64,000 nt of DNA from Otis tarda. Taxonomy: Eukaryota; Chordata; Aves; Otidiformes; Otididae. A program made the translations under genes and the position numbers. Under the pieces are notes generated by a model, which saw only the letters and a program-made list of their open reading frames with translations, was not told where the DNA came from and made no database searches. The stretch covers positions 63,193,001 through 63,257,000 of the forward strand of contig CM048552.1 in NCBI GenBank assembly GCA_026413225.1, in the 5' to 3' direction. Below are positions 51,301 to 62,634 of this stretch, piece after piece. How positions within the stretch are numbered: position 1 is the stretch's first letter; each line of letters starts with the position of its first letter.

Positions 51301-52015
51301 AACACATGTGGCTTCCACTGAAGGTTGAGTGAGGAATGAACCTTTATGCAAATTCCTTTGGTTTACTGTATGCAGTCATTATGGCTACCAGATTTTTTTT
51401 TTTTTTTTTTACATATTTACCTTAAATGCTACTTAATGCTTAAAAAGACTAGGGAATAGAGACCATTGCTTCCAAATAATCCTCTGGGACCACTACCTAC
51501 AGCAAGTAATTAGATGAACACAGGTTTCTAGTTTTTGTTTGGATTTTAACTCATTTTATATTATCATGTGGTTAGCTGCAGTTTTGATGCAATTCTATGT
51601 TTGTGGCTCTGATGCGCTTACATCTTGTTTTTCCAGTAACTCTTATTCCTAACATAATTCTATTTAACAAAATTGAATTAATGTATTGCATTTAAAGATG
51701 AATTTTTGAGAGATTAAATTACTGAATTGTTTATTTGCCTTCTTTTAAGGGAACAAATCAGATTCACTGGATAAGCGCCAAGTCCTGTTTGAAGATGCCT
51801 GCACACTGGCAGAGAAGCATGGGCTCTTAGCTGTACTGGAGACATCAGCAAAAGAAGCTCAAAACATAGAAGAGGTCTTCACGTTAATGGCTAAGGAGCT
51901 AATAGCCCGAAATACCTTACAGCTTCACGGAGAGAACCCTCCGAACAGCATCTATCTTGATTCCAGGCCAGTGATTGCCAGTCCAAGTGTGGAGAAGACC
52001 CAGTGCCTCTGTTGA
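48117..52015 (+). CDS. RAB19: RAB19, Rab-family small GTPase (complete, 3 coding exons)
   Basis: The exons 48,117-48,311, 49,194-49,377 and 51,750-52,015 join to 645 nt: 214 residues plus stop (human about 217). All GTPase motifs are intact: P-loop GDSNVGKT (22-29), switch I TIGVDF (47-52), WDTAGQE with the catalytic Gln (69-75, Gln74), NKSD (128-131) and SAK (159-161). The C-terminus ends Cys-Leu-Cys, a CXC double geranylgeranylation signal. [21 protein letters not shown] identifies it as RAB19, not the close relative RAB43. Known roles are at the Golgi and apical membrane, and in cortical clearing during ciliogenesis. It is head to head with SLC37A3 on a CpG island and converges on MKRN1. 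The first Met follows an in-island acceptor and aligns with the human start. Confidence 0.96.
49194..49377 (+). CDS. RAB19: RAB19 coding exon 2
   Basis: Residues 66-126 plus one base: [20 protein letters not shown] through the RAB19-type helix 3. Acceptor CTCTTACAG, donor TTG|GTAGGA. Confidence 0.96.
51750..52015 (+). CDS. RAB19: RAB19 coding exon 3 (terminal)
   Basis: From the split Gly127 through [27 protein letters not shown]-type core and the variable tail to the CLC end and TGA. Acceptor CTTTTAAG. Confidence 0.96.
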
Positions 52016-52773
52016 AGAGAGATTTGGGGAAGAAATTGAAAGTCATCATTCTTCTGAGGCTGTTTGGTTTCATTTTATTCTATTGATGAAAGTGTGCTAT
52101 GTGGCCTCAAGCCACTTCTCTGATATTTCTACTTTGCAGTTTGGCTTGTAAGTATCTTCAGAGATCGTTGTTGCTGTTGGTAGCATGGGTTGCTTTGAAC
52201 ATGGCAGCTGATACTTTAACATGAACTTCTGAACTGAGAGGACTCGGGAAGCTGCAAGCCCTTGCCTTAACCAAAGAGAACTTTAAAAAAATATTGCCTT
52301 ATATCATTAAATGATTTTCTGGCTGTGTCAGAACATAAATTTGCACCAGAGCTCTGCGTTGATCTGACTGTTCTAAGCTATGTTGTTTCTTCTAGTGCAA
52401 GCACTTTACTCTTTGCCAGTAGCTTTAAAAAGTCAGATTCATGCTTGGGCAGTACTGACCCCTTGCTGCTTAAATTTTCACTTAGGGCGTGTAGCCACCC
52501 ATCTCAAGGAACATAAGAGTACATGATTTCACATCTGTACTGATTTCTTCACCAGACAGACGTGGAGGCATCCTTGGGGTTTCATAGCAGGCAGAATATG
52601 ATACACTAGGGTCCCAACCTTCTTCCTGGGCTGAGGAAAGTTGTCTTTCATTTTGTTCTCCAGTTATAAGAATTGTTTCCAGTAGTGATCTGTCTTTCTA
52701 CATAGACTTGCTAGGAGTAGTGACGCTGCCAAGGCACCAGTAATGGCCTAAATCAATGCTGAGGAGTTTTTCC

Positions 52774-52799
52774 TTTTTTTTTTTTTTTTTTTTTTTTTT
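52774..52799 (+). repeat. T26 homopolymer in RAB19 3' UTR
   Basis: 26 consecutive T bases, the longest single-base run that I see in the window. In the transcript it is a U-tract, a possible site for U-binding proteins, and it is a likely indel hotspot. Confidence 0.97.
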
Positions 52800-53516
52800 C
52801 TTTTCCTTCTTCTCCCTCACTCCTAACCTTGTCATGCTTTTGATGTGCTGATTTTAATCAAAAGTCTTCTGTAGTTTGTGTGATGGGCCAAAGACAGCTT
52901 GAGAGTATGCCTGTAGACTTTCACAGGAGCATGAAGAAGGAATTCAAGCTCCTGTAAAACTCAGCAAGTGGTAAGATGGTTTAATTATGTCACCTCGCCT
53001 TAGAGCAGTACGGGAATGGTATGGGATGTACTGGAAAGCTACCCCTAGGCCAGTTGAAATGCTACTGCTATGGACACTTAACATCTTGGTAGCAACAGAC
53101 AGTTTTGTATTGCTCCTCTGAAATCCAAGCTCTGCTTTTGGGGGCTCACTGCTTCTATGTATCGGAACTGAATGAAGAGTTTGTTTTGTTGGTTTGATTT
53201 TTATTTTTTTTTTTTCAGTAGATAGAAACAGGGAAGGAGAGGGAGGAAAGAAATATTATACAGAGGAAGTTTTTTTTTTACTGCAGTCCACATGTACCAA
53301 ACTGCATCACTTAGGTAGTTACTATTAAGCAATGAACTGGAAATCAGACTCTGTAATGATAAAATACAGCCTGGGTTACGTGCAAAGAAGCCCTGGGAAG
53401 GTTGGTATGCTGCTAGCTTACCAGATGGCAGTCTACCCATGTTTCACAAGTACTTGAAAAATAGGGAAAAACATGTAGCAAATATGTCTGGAAAATCTTA
53501 TCGGAGAAGCACAAAA

Positions 53517-53522
53517 AATAAA
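53517..53522 (+). terminator. RAB19: Candidate RAB19 poly(A) signal AATAAA
   Basis: The first canonical AATAAA downstream of the RAB19 stop, giving a 3' UTR of about 1.5 kb. Further signals occur at 57,532 and 58,474, which would overlap the MKRN1 side. Confidence 0.5.
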
Positions 53523-53540
53523 GTAGAATGAATCACTAAT

Positions 53541-56500
53541 TTATAGTCTTGCAAATATTTCTAATATTATGAATGCTTCCTCGGGCCAGGTGCTTTGATA
53601 TCACGTGCAAAGAGCAGAGGTTCATTCAGCTATGTGCAAACTGAGGGACAAATCTTCAGGGCTAGCCTCCAAGCCTTGTGCTATAGCCTGCTTCTTCTTC
53701 AGGCATCCTCTTTCTAATCTGTTTAATTTTAAAATCTTAATTTCATCTTGATTTGGTACTAGCCTACTAGTTGCATTTCAGTTTGCGTATTTAAGCAAGG
53801 GTAAACACCAAAACCTTTCAAAGCAGCTGAACAAGTAGTAATCCAGCATCCAAACAACTAGTTTCTACACCTCTTGTCACTAGGAAAATAGTCAAATGTA
53901 AGTTTAATATTCTTGTGTGTTTAAAATCTAAACTATTTCCAGTAGTAGCTTGTAATATAGCAGTTCGCTTTTTTTTGGTATCCACACTTAACTGCTAGCA
54001 AACTTGGTTCTATTTCAGATATGCCAGAGATAGATAGTATTTTCAGCAAATACTAATCTTCCAGGAGCCCTTAATAGAAAAGCATTGTGCTCATCTCCAG
54101 TTAAGACTCTCTCATTAGCCAAGAATTAGAGGAAAGATCTTACCAGCAGCATATTAACGTTTATATGGTTAATTTAGTTTACTGCCTTAATTAGAGAGTA
54201 CTGTATGAAGTTATTTTGCTTTGACCCTCTGTATGGAGGCTTCTGCAGGCGGATGCCCCCTTAACTGCCCAGCACTGCCAGGTTGCAGGGTTCTTGCCAT
54301 CCTCTTCTGCACACACAGAGCTACCTGCAGAGCAAGTCCTTCAATGGCAGAAAGCTGTGGAACACGGGATCATGGAGAACAGGCTTGTGATTGTGCTTTG
54401 AGCTGCATTGTTTGCTTTCCTTGAACAGGTGTAGCAGGCTCCTTACTGGTCTCTCAAGAAACCAGTCTTAAATGTGCAACTAAAATGGGAGTGTGACCTC
54501 TTTGGTTGGTTCTGTGTCTTCCATAACGCCTCTGGACAGTGACACTGAATGGTTTCCATAGGGTGTCCTCATGTGAATGAGGAGTGAGCTGCAGCAGTTG
54601 CTAAGAACTTTCTTCAGAGTGTGTATTAGCAGATAGTATTATTTATGAGATATTATGAGGTAATATGTGAAGAAAGCTTTATTGCAGCATGTTATTCTAG
54701 ACTGTAAGATAGCAACCACTGGAGTAAAAAATACGCACAGTGTAACTTCTGCAGTTGTGCCTTTTCCCCTAACAGAGTAGACAGAAGCTATGGCAATGCA
54801 AGTTAACCAAAAAACACCCTAACCGTTACGGAACCTTATATTAATGTGTTTGTTCCCCCAGCATCATATGCAAATCTAGTGTGCTTCATGACAGCATCAT
54901 TAATGCACTTGTAGAAAGTGTAGCTTATTGTAAAGTTGTTTACAATGCTATTCTAAAAACTACTACCATCCCCCAGTTTTAAGAGCTGCACATCCAGTTT
55001 GAAGATGAGTTTATTTGTTAAATTTTTATCTAAATGGAAAAGCATTTGAGTCTTAGCTGTTACACTTTACTTGCATTGATATCACACCCATGCCACCTGA
55101 GACTGAAGCAGCACCTAACCACATAAAGGGGTAACAAAAAAAAATTGAGTATTTTGAAATGGAGTGAACTCTGACACCTCCCAGACCCTCATTGGCTTAA
55201 AAGCAAACATAACTGCACCCAGTGATGTGGAAGGCACATGGCACTGCCTGTGTGGTCAAGCTTTTCTTCATACATAGGGGACAGGCTCTTAATAATAGCT
55301 GTAGTTCTTATCTAATCATTCCAGTTAATATTTAAGTATAGTTGGAAAGGAGACAGGGAAAGCCATCTCAGGCCTGAAGAGATATGGAGAGTTCTGTCCT
55401 GGAGTGTTCCTTCAGGAAGGAGAGGCATGCCTGTGCTTTTAGACAGGGAACTGAAACTGAATGAAACTGAAGCTTCCCCACAGCCAGGTGAGTGCTCTAA
55501 CCACAGCACTGTTCAGAGGTGCCCATTCCCAGCTGTGCACTGCCATTAGGCACATTGTTACATATCTCAGTTCTCAGAACACCATATTCAGCTCCAGGCA
55601 AGGGGGCTTTAATACTTATTGCTCAGTGTACTGACTCCTGAAGCCATTTTCAAGCACCTCTCTCAAGCAAGTGTGTTAAGGACAGAAACTACAACAGGCA
55701 ATGCTGAGATATAAGTCCTTTCAGAGTAGTTTTAGACAGGCCAAGAGCCCCTTTTACTTAAGAGTACTTAAACTTTTAATAGGAATTTGCAGTTTGAGAG
55801 AGGTAGAACAACAGCACTAGAAAAAGTACTTTAAGACACTGTAGAAGTCCTAACATCAACCTTAATTCAGCTGCCTGCACAGGCTCTGTGTACACAATCA
55901 CATCAAGCTGTTACCAAACAGGTGTTGACTCTGGCTTGATTGCAAGTGACCAATAGCACACCCATGGATAACAATAGCAGCAGCAAGCGGAGGGCAGAGA
56001 TTCAGCATATTCGCAATCCCACATTTCCTTTCTACAGCTGCATCCATGAACAACACTGCTTATTACAGTTTTCACTGCCATGTCTGTCTTGTTTACCTGG
56101 AGCAAGGCTCACTGCAACTACAGTTCACTAACGCCCCTCTAACGCTAGCACTGGATTAAAACTGACTTTGCAGCAACTCAGTCCCTACAGCGCAGTCCTG
56201 TACTATATCTCAATCCTAAGGGACTACTGGTGGATTCCCTCTTGTTTTAAGCTGCTGCAGCATCACTTATTCCATCATACAAGTTTTGTTCTGAACACGA
56301 GACACCCCGTAGCTCTCAGTATCCTCCAAACAGAAATCTATTTTGTACCTGCTGTAGCAGGAGTTACATTGTATTTCATTAAATGAACCAGACATCCCCC
56401 CAGCAAGATTACAATACACCTTGGGCTACAATCAGGAGAGAGCTGGGCTATCTACATTTGCACTAAAGCAGCAGAGGTTGCAAGAAGTGCTCTTTGCTTG

Positions 56501-56584
56501 CATGATCACATTCAGACCGATGAGAAGGGGCAGCAGATGGTTATTTTGCACCTACCACTAGATGCAAAATTTTATATCAAACCC
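53541..56584. other. Gene-free stretch between RAB19 and MKRN1
   Basis: AT-rich, with no recognised exon, RNA gene or clear repeat. It could be an extended RAB19 3' UTR if distal poly(A) signals are used. Confidence 0.5.
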
Positions 56585-56592
56585 TACGTATA

Positions 56593-56765
56593 TAGAATCA
56601 TAGAATGGTTAGGGTTGGAAGGGACCTTCAAAGGTCATCTAGTCCAACCCCCCTGCAAGGACATCTCCAACCAGATCAGGTTGCTCAGAGCCTCATCCAG
56701 CCTGGCCTTGAACGTTTCCAGGGTTGTGGCTTCCACCACCTCTCTGGGCAACCTGTATATTCTTG
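56593..56765 (-). repeat. CR1 LINE 3' end, minus orientation
   Basis: Begins TAGAATCATAGAATGGTTAG then TTGGAAGGGACC, AGTCCAACCCCCCTGC and GGTTGCTCAGAGCCTCATCC, ending in the CTGGGCAACCTGT block. It is well preserved and so one of the younger repeats here. Truncated to about 170 bases. Confidence 0.95.
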
Positions 56766-58321
56766 CATAGCAAGTAAAGTCAAGGCACTTCAAAGGAGAG
56801 CATGCATCTTTTTCTCAAGATTTTTGTTTTGAAATCAAGATGTTGCTGGTGAAAGTTTTTTCATTTTTGACATTACTCTTATTGGCCTCTTCAGTTTCTG
56901 TACCTTAAGTACTGGCTTAAAGAAAGCGTAGCACAGCCTAAATTGTCACCCTCCATATTTTTTTATTCAAAGTTTGCCTTAATTCTACTGAATTTATTCC
57001 TGTTCTTACAGAGGAAAAACACAGCACCCTACTAACATACTTTACTCCTTTCAAAGGCCCTACTTTCTTTAGTCATTCCAGTTTGGGGTGGGAGGGGATG
57101 GAAATCATGGTGTGACAGGAATCTGAGGAACAGATCTACCACCAGCAAAATTCAAACTGGAAGTGACACACAGCAGTACTTCTTGATGATAAATAACATG
57201 CAGTTCTTCAGCTTACAGAAGAAGAACCCCAGCACGCTTCAAAGCAAGAGATCAACAGAAGCTACTTGTCACTATGCACTTGACTACATCAGTCACCTTG
57301 CAGCTAAACAGAGTAGCCCCCACCAAAGCAAAGCACGTAGGTGCGTATTCTCAGCTTCCCCTGTGAAGTGTACAGAACTGTCAGCATCCACCCTTGTGTC
57401 ACACGTACACCCACACAAGAAGTAAAGCACGCCATTGCTGACTCCTTACGAAGGAAAGCTGATGCACGTGCTCTGGCTGGTAAGGTTATTAGCCTTTTCC
57501 ATCTTAGCAGAACACGTCTTTAATAAACTTATGTTTCAATGCAGCTTTCCAATATGATGTTAACAACTTACGTTCACTATGTAGGGGAAGAAAGGCTAGC
57601 TCTGCTTCAAAGCCTTCCATTTTTTTTCCTATTTCTCCCTATTGCAGTTTTAAATGTCATTTGTGCAAGTTATGTTCAAATCCTTTTCTCCCTCTGCTAA
57701 TTGCCTCTGAAAAAAAAAAAAAATACCACCACACCAAACAAGCAAAAGATGGTTTTAGACAGTTTAGTTAAACTTTTCTTAATCATATTGCTCAGCATCT
57801 GAACACATTTCTAGTAGTTTACTTGAAGCTTTATGTATTTTTGCAAAAGAACACTTCTTTAACATACATAAGCTTAAAGAAGCACACGGATTCTCAAGAA
57901 GTGGTCTGTAGCAATGCTTGGACTTGCTGTCCAAACAGCACTACAACAGGAAGCTATCAACAGAATATGTACTGCAATTGACTTTGTTCAGGATAAAATG
58001 AATACCATAGTGCAGAGCTTGCTTCTGCAAAAGCAAACCATGTCTGTTTCCACTGATGGCCCCATACATTCCTTCAACAGTTCCATTGTCTCAGCTGTCT
58101 GTTCTGTATGCCTTCCTAACACTACAGGCTCTTTGTTGGAAAGGTGATAACCAAAGTTAAAATTCCGTATTAGTGGGACATGATTCTGCCAGAGTTAAAA
58201 AAGATTGACATAAATGTCTTCATGTTTACACAAACACACTGAAAAACAATCAAGCTGAAACACAGAAGCTTCAAAACTTAGAAGAACAGACGGACTTCTT
58301 GTTTCCTTTTTTTTGATTTTT
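56766..58321. other. Gene-free stretch before MKRN1
   Basis: No exon recognised. An A-run lies at about 57,710-57,722. It may include the distal part of either convergent 3' UTR. Confidence 0.5.
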
Positions 58322-58327
58322 TTTATT
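58322..58327 (-). terminator. MKRN1: Candidate distal MKRN1 poly(A) signal
   Basis: TTTATT on plus gives AATAAA on minus, about 1.3 kb beyond the MKRN1 stop. A nearer signal at 59,459-59,464 would give a 3' UTR of about 0.2 kb. Human MKRN1 has long and short 3' UTR forms, from memory, so both may be used. Confidence 0.4.
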
Positions 58328-59458
58328 TGGGAAAAGTGCTTCTTACAAAAGGCAGCTGCAAAACAATACATTTTAGACCTCAGAACAATTTCTCATTCCA
58401 TTTAAAAGTGAAAGGAGAGGCAGTCTAGGGGACAAGAGCAGCAGGAGAACAGATCACGGGGCATCCACGAGTCAATAAAAAACAGCAATAATGTAATGCA
58501 AGGTTAAAATTCCTGGGCTGGGGCTTTGGTGGCAAAGTAATTTCTCAATGCAAATTACAGCCAGAAACTGCATGACTGCCTTTGTAAGCAGTAACTCACA
58601 TAAGCTGAAGAGTTTTACCAGGCAACCTGCCCAACTCAAATGCTGAGAGGCACAGCGATTTCCTAGCGGAGCTCTCAGCTTAAGCAGTTACACCAAGTTC
58701 TAAAACTTACAGAGCAATAAAGCTAAAGGGGCCTTTCTGCTGTTCCTCTGACCCCACCTTGGCTAACTGGATTTCTGCTCCTGGACAACCCTAATCATAC
58801 AAATGAAAGAGAGCTGGCATATTAGGGAGTGCCGTCTATTAAGTTAAGCAATAGTTAAGATCACTGCCATGGACTGGGCTGAGACCACTAAACTAGATTA
58901 ATGTCCAACTGGAGGCTAGACTTCATGCATCAAGAGAGGATGAAAGATGGTTTTGTTATTTTTAACTTACACAGAGTCTCCCCATCCTTGAGGTCCAACT
59001 CTACATTTATCTGTATATACACATAGAGAGTTCTCCTTTCACAAAGACATCTTCCTTTCATGCTAAACACAGTAAAAACCCAGAACGTTCACACCTGGTT
59101 CTGGTTACACAGTAGTAATAGTAATGTGCAAGTAAACAAGAGACCAAAAATCACAAATGAAGACGTGTACATGAGGGGGCTGGAACGGAGCTGATGCCAG
59201 AAAGAGAGAATTTGTGTCTGGCCTGACGTCAGAAATATTGGTACAAAGACAGAAAAAAGGCCGTCAGCCAATTTACATCCCCACTGCATGGCCACTGCTC
59301 ATTTTTGTATCTGGGCTCTTCAAAATGAGTGTGGAAGTCCTGTAAACACTTTAACCCTGGAACTGGGTGAACTCTGTTGGGTACACAGATGAAGCAACAA
59401 ACCTAAGCTAACTGTTTGACAGTTAAATTCATTTTTACAAAAACTAACATTTTAAAGA

Positions 59459-59464
59459 TTTATT
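59459..59464 (-). terminator. MKRN1: Candidate proximal MKRN1 poly(A) signal
   Basis: AATAAA on the minus strand about 200 bases after the stop codon at 59,667. It is canonical, but whether it is used is unknown. Confidence 0.4.
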
Positions 59465-59666
59465 TCTTGTTATTTGTTTAAACAGAGGGAAAACAACACT
59501 CCTGGGGTGGGAGGGGATGGGAAGAGACAGACCCTGGGTAAAAGTTATTACAACAGCACCTGGAATTGATCGGCCTGCCTAGGAGAAACACAGGCACTGC
59601 CACAACACCACAGGTAATAGCTACTGCCTGAAGCCAAGATGACAGTTCACACTGCACTGACAGGTG

Positions 59667-59879
59667 CTATAGATCCAGGTCATAATAATCTTCCAGCTCA
59701 TCATGAAACAAGTCCCACTCATCCTCAGAATCTGTTAGCTCGTCGTCACCTCCTGCTGCCAACAGCATAAGCAACATCTCACCAAGCTCAAAGGTCACCA
59801 CCTCATCTTCATCGGTCTCGAACGGATCACCGTTCTCTCGCTCCTCGATGAACTCCCAGAACCGATTCCTCCGCTGGGC
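59667..59879 (-). CDS. MKRN1: MKRN1 terminal coding exon
   Basis: 71 codons with the TAG stop: [16 protein letters not shown], an acidic [19 protein letters not shown] block, and the aspartate-rich end. Nearly identical to human at the end. Acceptor ACTTGCAG. Confidence 0.97.
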   Translation of the reverse strand, partial: AQRRNRFWEFIEERENGDPFETDEDEVVTFELGEMLLMLLAAGGDDELTDSEDEWDLFHDELEDYYDLDL

Positions 59880-62634
59880 CTGCAAGTGGAACACAAGTAT
59901 TTGCCCCGGTGACCAAGCGGCACAAGGTAGGAGCCTTTGCAGAGGCTGACAAGGTTCAGCCCCCTGCGTCCTTTCTGACATGCAAGAAACTACACTTTCT
60001 CATTCAGGGAGATACTCACCTCCAGGAGAGTTTACCCCTACACGTACCTATTAATTCTGCCCCACATTTCTACATCAGTATGTTGGTGTACTAAGAAAGT
60101 TTTTGAAATCCATCTTGGCTTCCAGCACTCACAAACTTTAGACTGCTGCTCCCTTCAAATTCACCATTAGAGATTTATCAAAAGTAAAAAAAAAAGTCAA
60201 CATTTCCCTGTCCTCTTCTCAAGGCAGCTGACTTAACTCACACCCCTCTTGCACTCTCTCTGTACAGAAAGGACAAAAAACAGCAGCACTGACCCGGTAT
60301 CTACTTGAAGTTCCCACTTTGGGTCTCTGTGGCTCCTCTTCACGGCCATCAGGATATGCATGTTTGTAAAAACAGTTCCCTCCAAACGGACAGCTCCCAC
60401 GGCCTTCATCAAAATACCTGCATGGCTTGTTGCTGGAAAGGAAAATACCGCAACCCTTACTCACAGCAGACCCCAACCAGGCTTCAGAAATGCATTTACT
60501 TGTAGTCCGAAAGGTTCTCGGGTATCATTTGGAGCTGAAGGTATTTTGTCAGTATACCACCTACACGCAGAAATAGTGTATTACACAACGTGTGTGGGTC
60601 GATGCATGCACAGGGACGCTGACGGCTCACAGTGCACAAGCTTGTACTCCCTTATGGCTACACCACTAGCGTTTTGTGTATAGAAGGGAAAGATTCAGGT
60701 CAAAGAACACAGGAATAGCTTCACAACTGTGTGGCTGCATGCATCTGGGACCACATCGGTAAGGACACACTTCACATGTGGTGGTGGAAACGAGGTGTGA
60801 GGGGGCTTTACATCAACACCCTTCTTCTCCAGGTGTGCCTTGATCTCTGCTGTCTCAACTTGATAAAAGGCTACAGTGCTCATACCTCATTGCCTCCTTG
60901 TATTTCTGAATGAGTTTCTGCTTCTCTTCCTTCTCCTCCACCCAGTACTCACTTGGAATGACAAAGTTAGAGGTGATCCGACATTCTGGGCAGGACCTGG
61001 GGAATGAACAAACTGCGCTGCAAAATTCCACATTACAGGGCGCTCTCTCTCCTACATAACAAGTCATGGCATATCTCCATCTTTAAAGATGTATTGTACC
61101 CACACAGTGGCTGTATGGGCTTTTCAATCTAGATTCTCTCTTACAGGTGAGGATAACCTAAACTGTCTTCTTCAAGAACTCAATGGCAATGGCAGCTGGT
61201 CAGCTTGTCTCAGAAAAGCTTGAAAAAACACTTCACACAGACTCCTTTTTCTTTAGAATTAAATAAATTTATTTTGGTTTGATTTCTGCGTTTATTTGTT
61301 TGGAATTTTGTTTTTTTCTTAGAACAGACTTTAAGTGGAGAAATGTTTTGTCGACTGGTTAATGAACTAGGGCAGTAACGAGTCAAGAAGCATACATTCT
61401 GAACTGGTTAATCTGTTTTCAGATTCCTAGCTGGGTGTCCAAGACGTAAACAATAACCATTGGACAACATGCTATTAAATAACCAAAAGTTATTCTCTAC
61501 CATGAAGCGAGTCTTGCAAACTTAATCCATATTAACCAAATCAGAGTGTAAATGTTGACCCTAACAATTACTTCACTTCCGAGCTAAAGTTAGTACGCAT
61601 TAAGTGCGGTCTCTGTGCAGTCTGCATCTGGAAGTCTGTTGCCAGTTGTCACAAGTTACTAAGGTCTTCCACAGTAACAAAGCACAATCAAAATGGGAAA
61701 GTGCCTCACTTTATAATCTTGCTCTCAAATTGTTTAGCACTCCTCCACTTGCGGATGCATTTGAGACAGTAAGTGTGGCTGCAGTTGGAGAGGATCCCAA
61801 AGCGGCGCTCACTAGGATTAGCTTTCTCATACACCACCTCCATGCATATCCCGCACACCATGTCTTTACTACGCTGGACGGCAAATGAAAGCTCCATGTC
61901 CTTCTCGTGAGCTTCAATGCAAGACTGAAAAGGAGAGACAAAAAACAACTACAGAGACAACTGGTCACCTGGTGAACTCTAAATAGGTTTTAAGCTCAGT
62001 TTTACTCTGCTGTTTTGCATAATGAATGGAGTATAATTAAGCTGAAAAATCTTTATTCTAAAAAAAGTCTGCTCAGATAGCAGGAAGCAATCAATTCAGA
62101 GTTCAAATTCCTTTCTTCAGACATTGCTTTTAAACAGAGAAAGGCAATCTAAAAAAACCATCCAGTTTTACTAGCCAAAGAACAAAGCTTTAGCATCTCT
62201 ACCCAGACTGCTTTCCCAGCACAGATAAGGAAACCCAGCTGCTTTTAAACATGGCCCTGACAGGAAACAGTCTAGTTTACAACAGGAGTTTCATTCACTG
62301 CCTGATCTGCATGCACCTTTAAATGAAAGGGAATTAGTGAGAAGTGACTGTGGGGAGCTAGGAAGCAATAACTTAAAGCTGTTTAAGATCAGACAGTGCT
62401 TGCTTACCTTTATGTGCTCGGATCTCTGTCCGGCATCAATTGGATGCAAGACCTGCAGTCCACACATATCACACACATCCCCATGGATATACACGCAGTT
62501 TTCTCCATAACGACATTCTCCTACTGCAGCGTAGGGGCACAGCTCCTTCTTTATCTCCACGTCTACTTGCTGTTTTTCATATTCTTCCTCAATCACCATT
62601 TCCTGCAAGGGTGCTTCAATACAGGAAGGAGCAG
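59667..62634 (-). CDS. MKRN1: MKRN1, makorin RING E3 ubiquitin ligase (3' part, 5 coding exons)
   Basis: Five exons join to 905 nt: about 301 C-terminal residues and stop. The human protein has about 482, so the first 180 or so, with the N-terminal CCCH fingers, lie beyond the right edge. In order I see a CCCH finger (C-x7-C-x5-C-x3-H in [19 protein letters not shown]), the makorin Cys-His segment ([10 protein letters not shown], then [17 protein letters not shown]), a C3HC4 RING (CGIC, C-x-H-x2-C-x2-C in [14 protein letters not shown]), a last CCCH finger ([11 protein letters not shown] to CFYKH) and an acidic tail ending DYYDLDL. Makorin-1 ubiquitinates p53, p21, telomerase and other targets. 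All zinc ligands seen are intact, so this is the functional gene and not one of the intronless makorin retrocopies. It runs toward RAB19, tail to tail. Confidence 0.96.
60294..60432 (-). CDS. MKRN1: MKRN1 exon with C-terminal CCCH finger
   Basis: Encodes [34 protein letters not shown] and TSSRYR. Acceptor TTTCCAG. The donor is CGG|GTCAGT, without the usual A at +3 but with a good +4 to +6. Confidence 0.94.
60886..60996 (-). CDS. MKRN1: MKRN1 exon closing the RING
   Basis: Supplies the last Cys pair (SCPEC) and [20 protein letters not shown], ending in EAM plus two bases. Length 111 nt, donor GAG|GTATGA, acceptor CCCCAG. Confidence 0.96.
61710..61924 (-). CDS. MKRN1: MKRN1 exon with main RING part
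   Basis: From [17 protein letters not shown] through [20 protein letters not shown] and [11 protein letters not shown] to KII. Length 215 nt, leaving two bases of a lysine codon. The donor is AA|GTGAGG and the acceptor TTTTCAG. Confidence 0.97.
62408..62634 (-). CDS. MKRN1: MKRN1 exon with CCCH finger and makorin Cys-His motif
   Basis: Starts inside the threonine codon of a TAPSC-type segment, then [17 protein letters not shown], the CCCH finger and [16 protein letters not shown], ending HIK with donor AAG|GTAAGC. Length 227 nt, entered in phase 1. The linker before the finger differs most from human. Confidence 0.95.

Larger units (their letters stand above)
52016..53540 (+). other. RAB19: RAB19 3' UTR (probable)
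   Basis: No intron or other gene follows the stop. A 26-base T run lies at 52,774-52,799, and a T-tract near 53,205. An ATTAAA at 52,306-52,311 could end a short form; the first canonical AATAAA is at 53,517. Confidence 0.55.
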
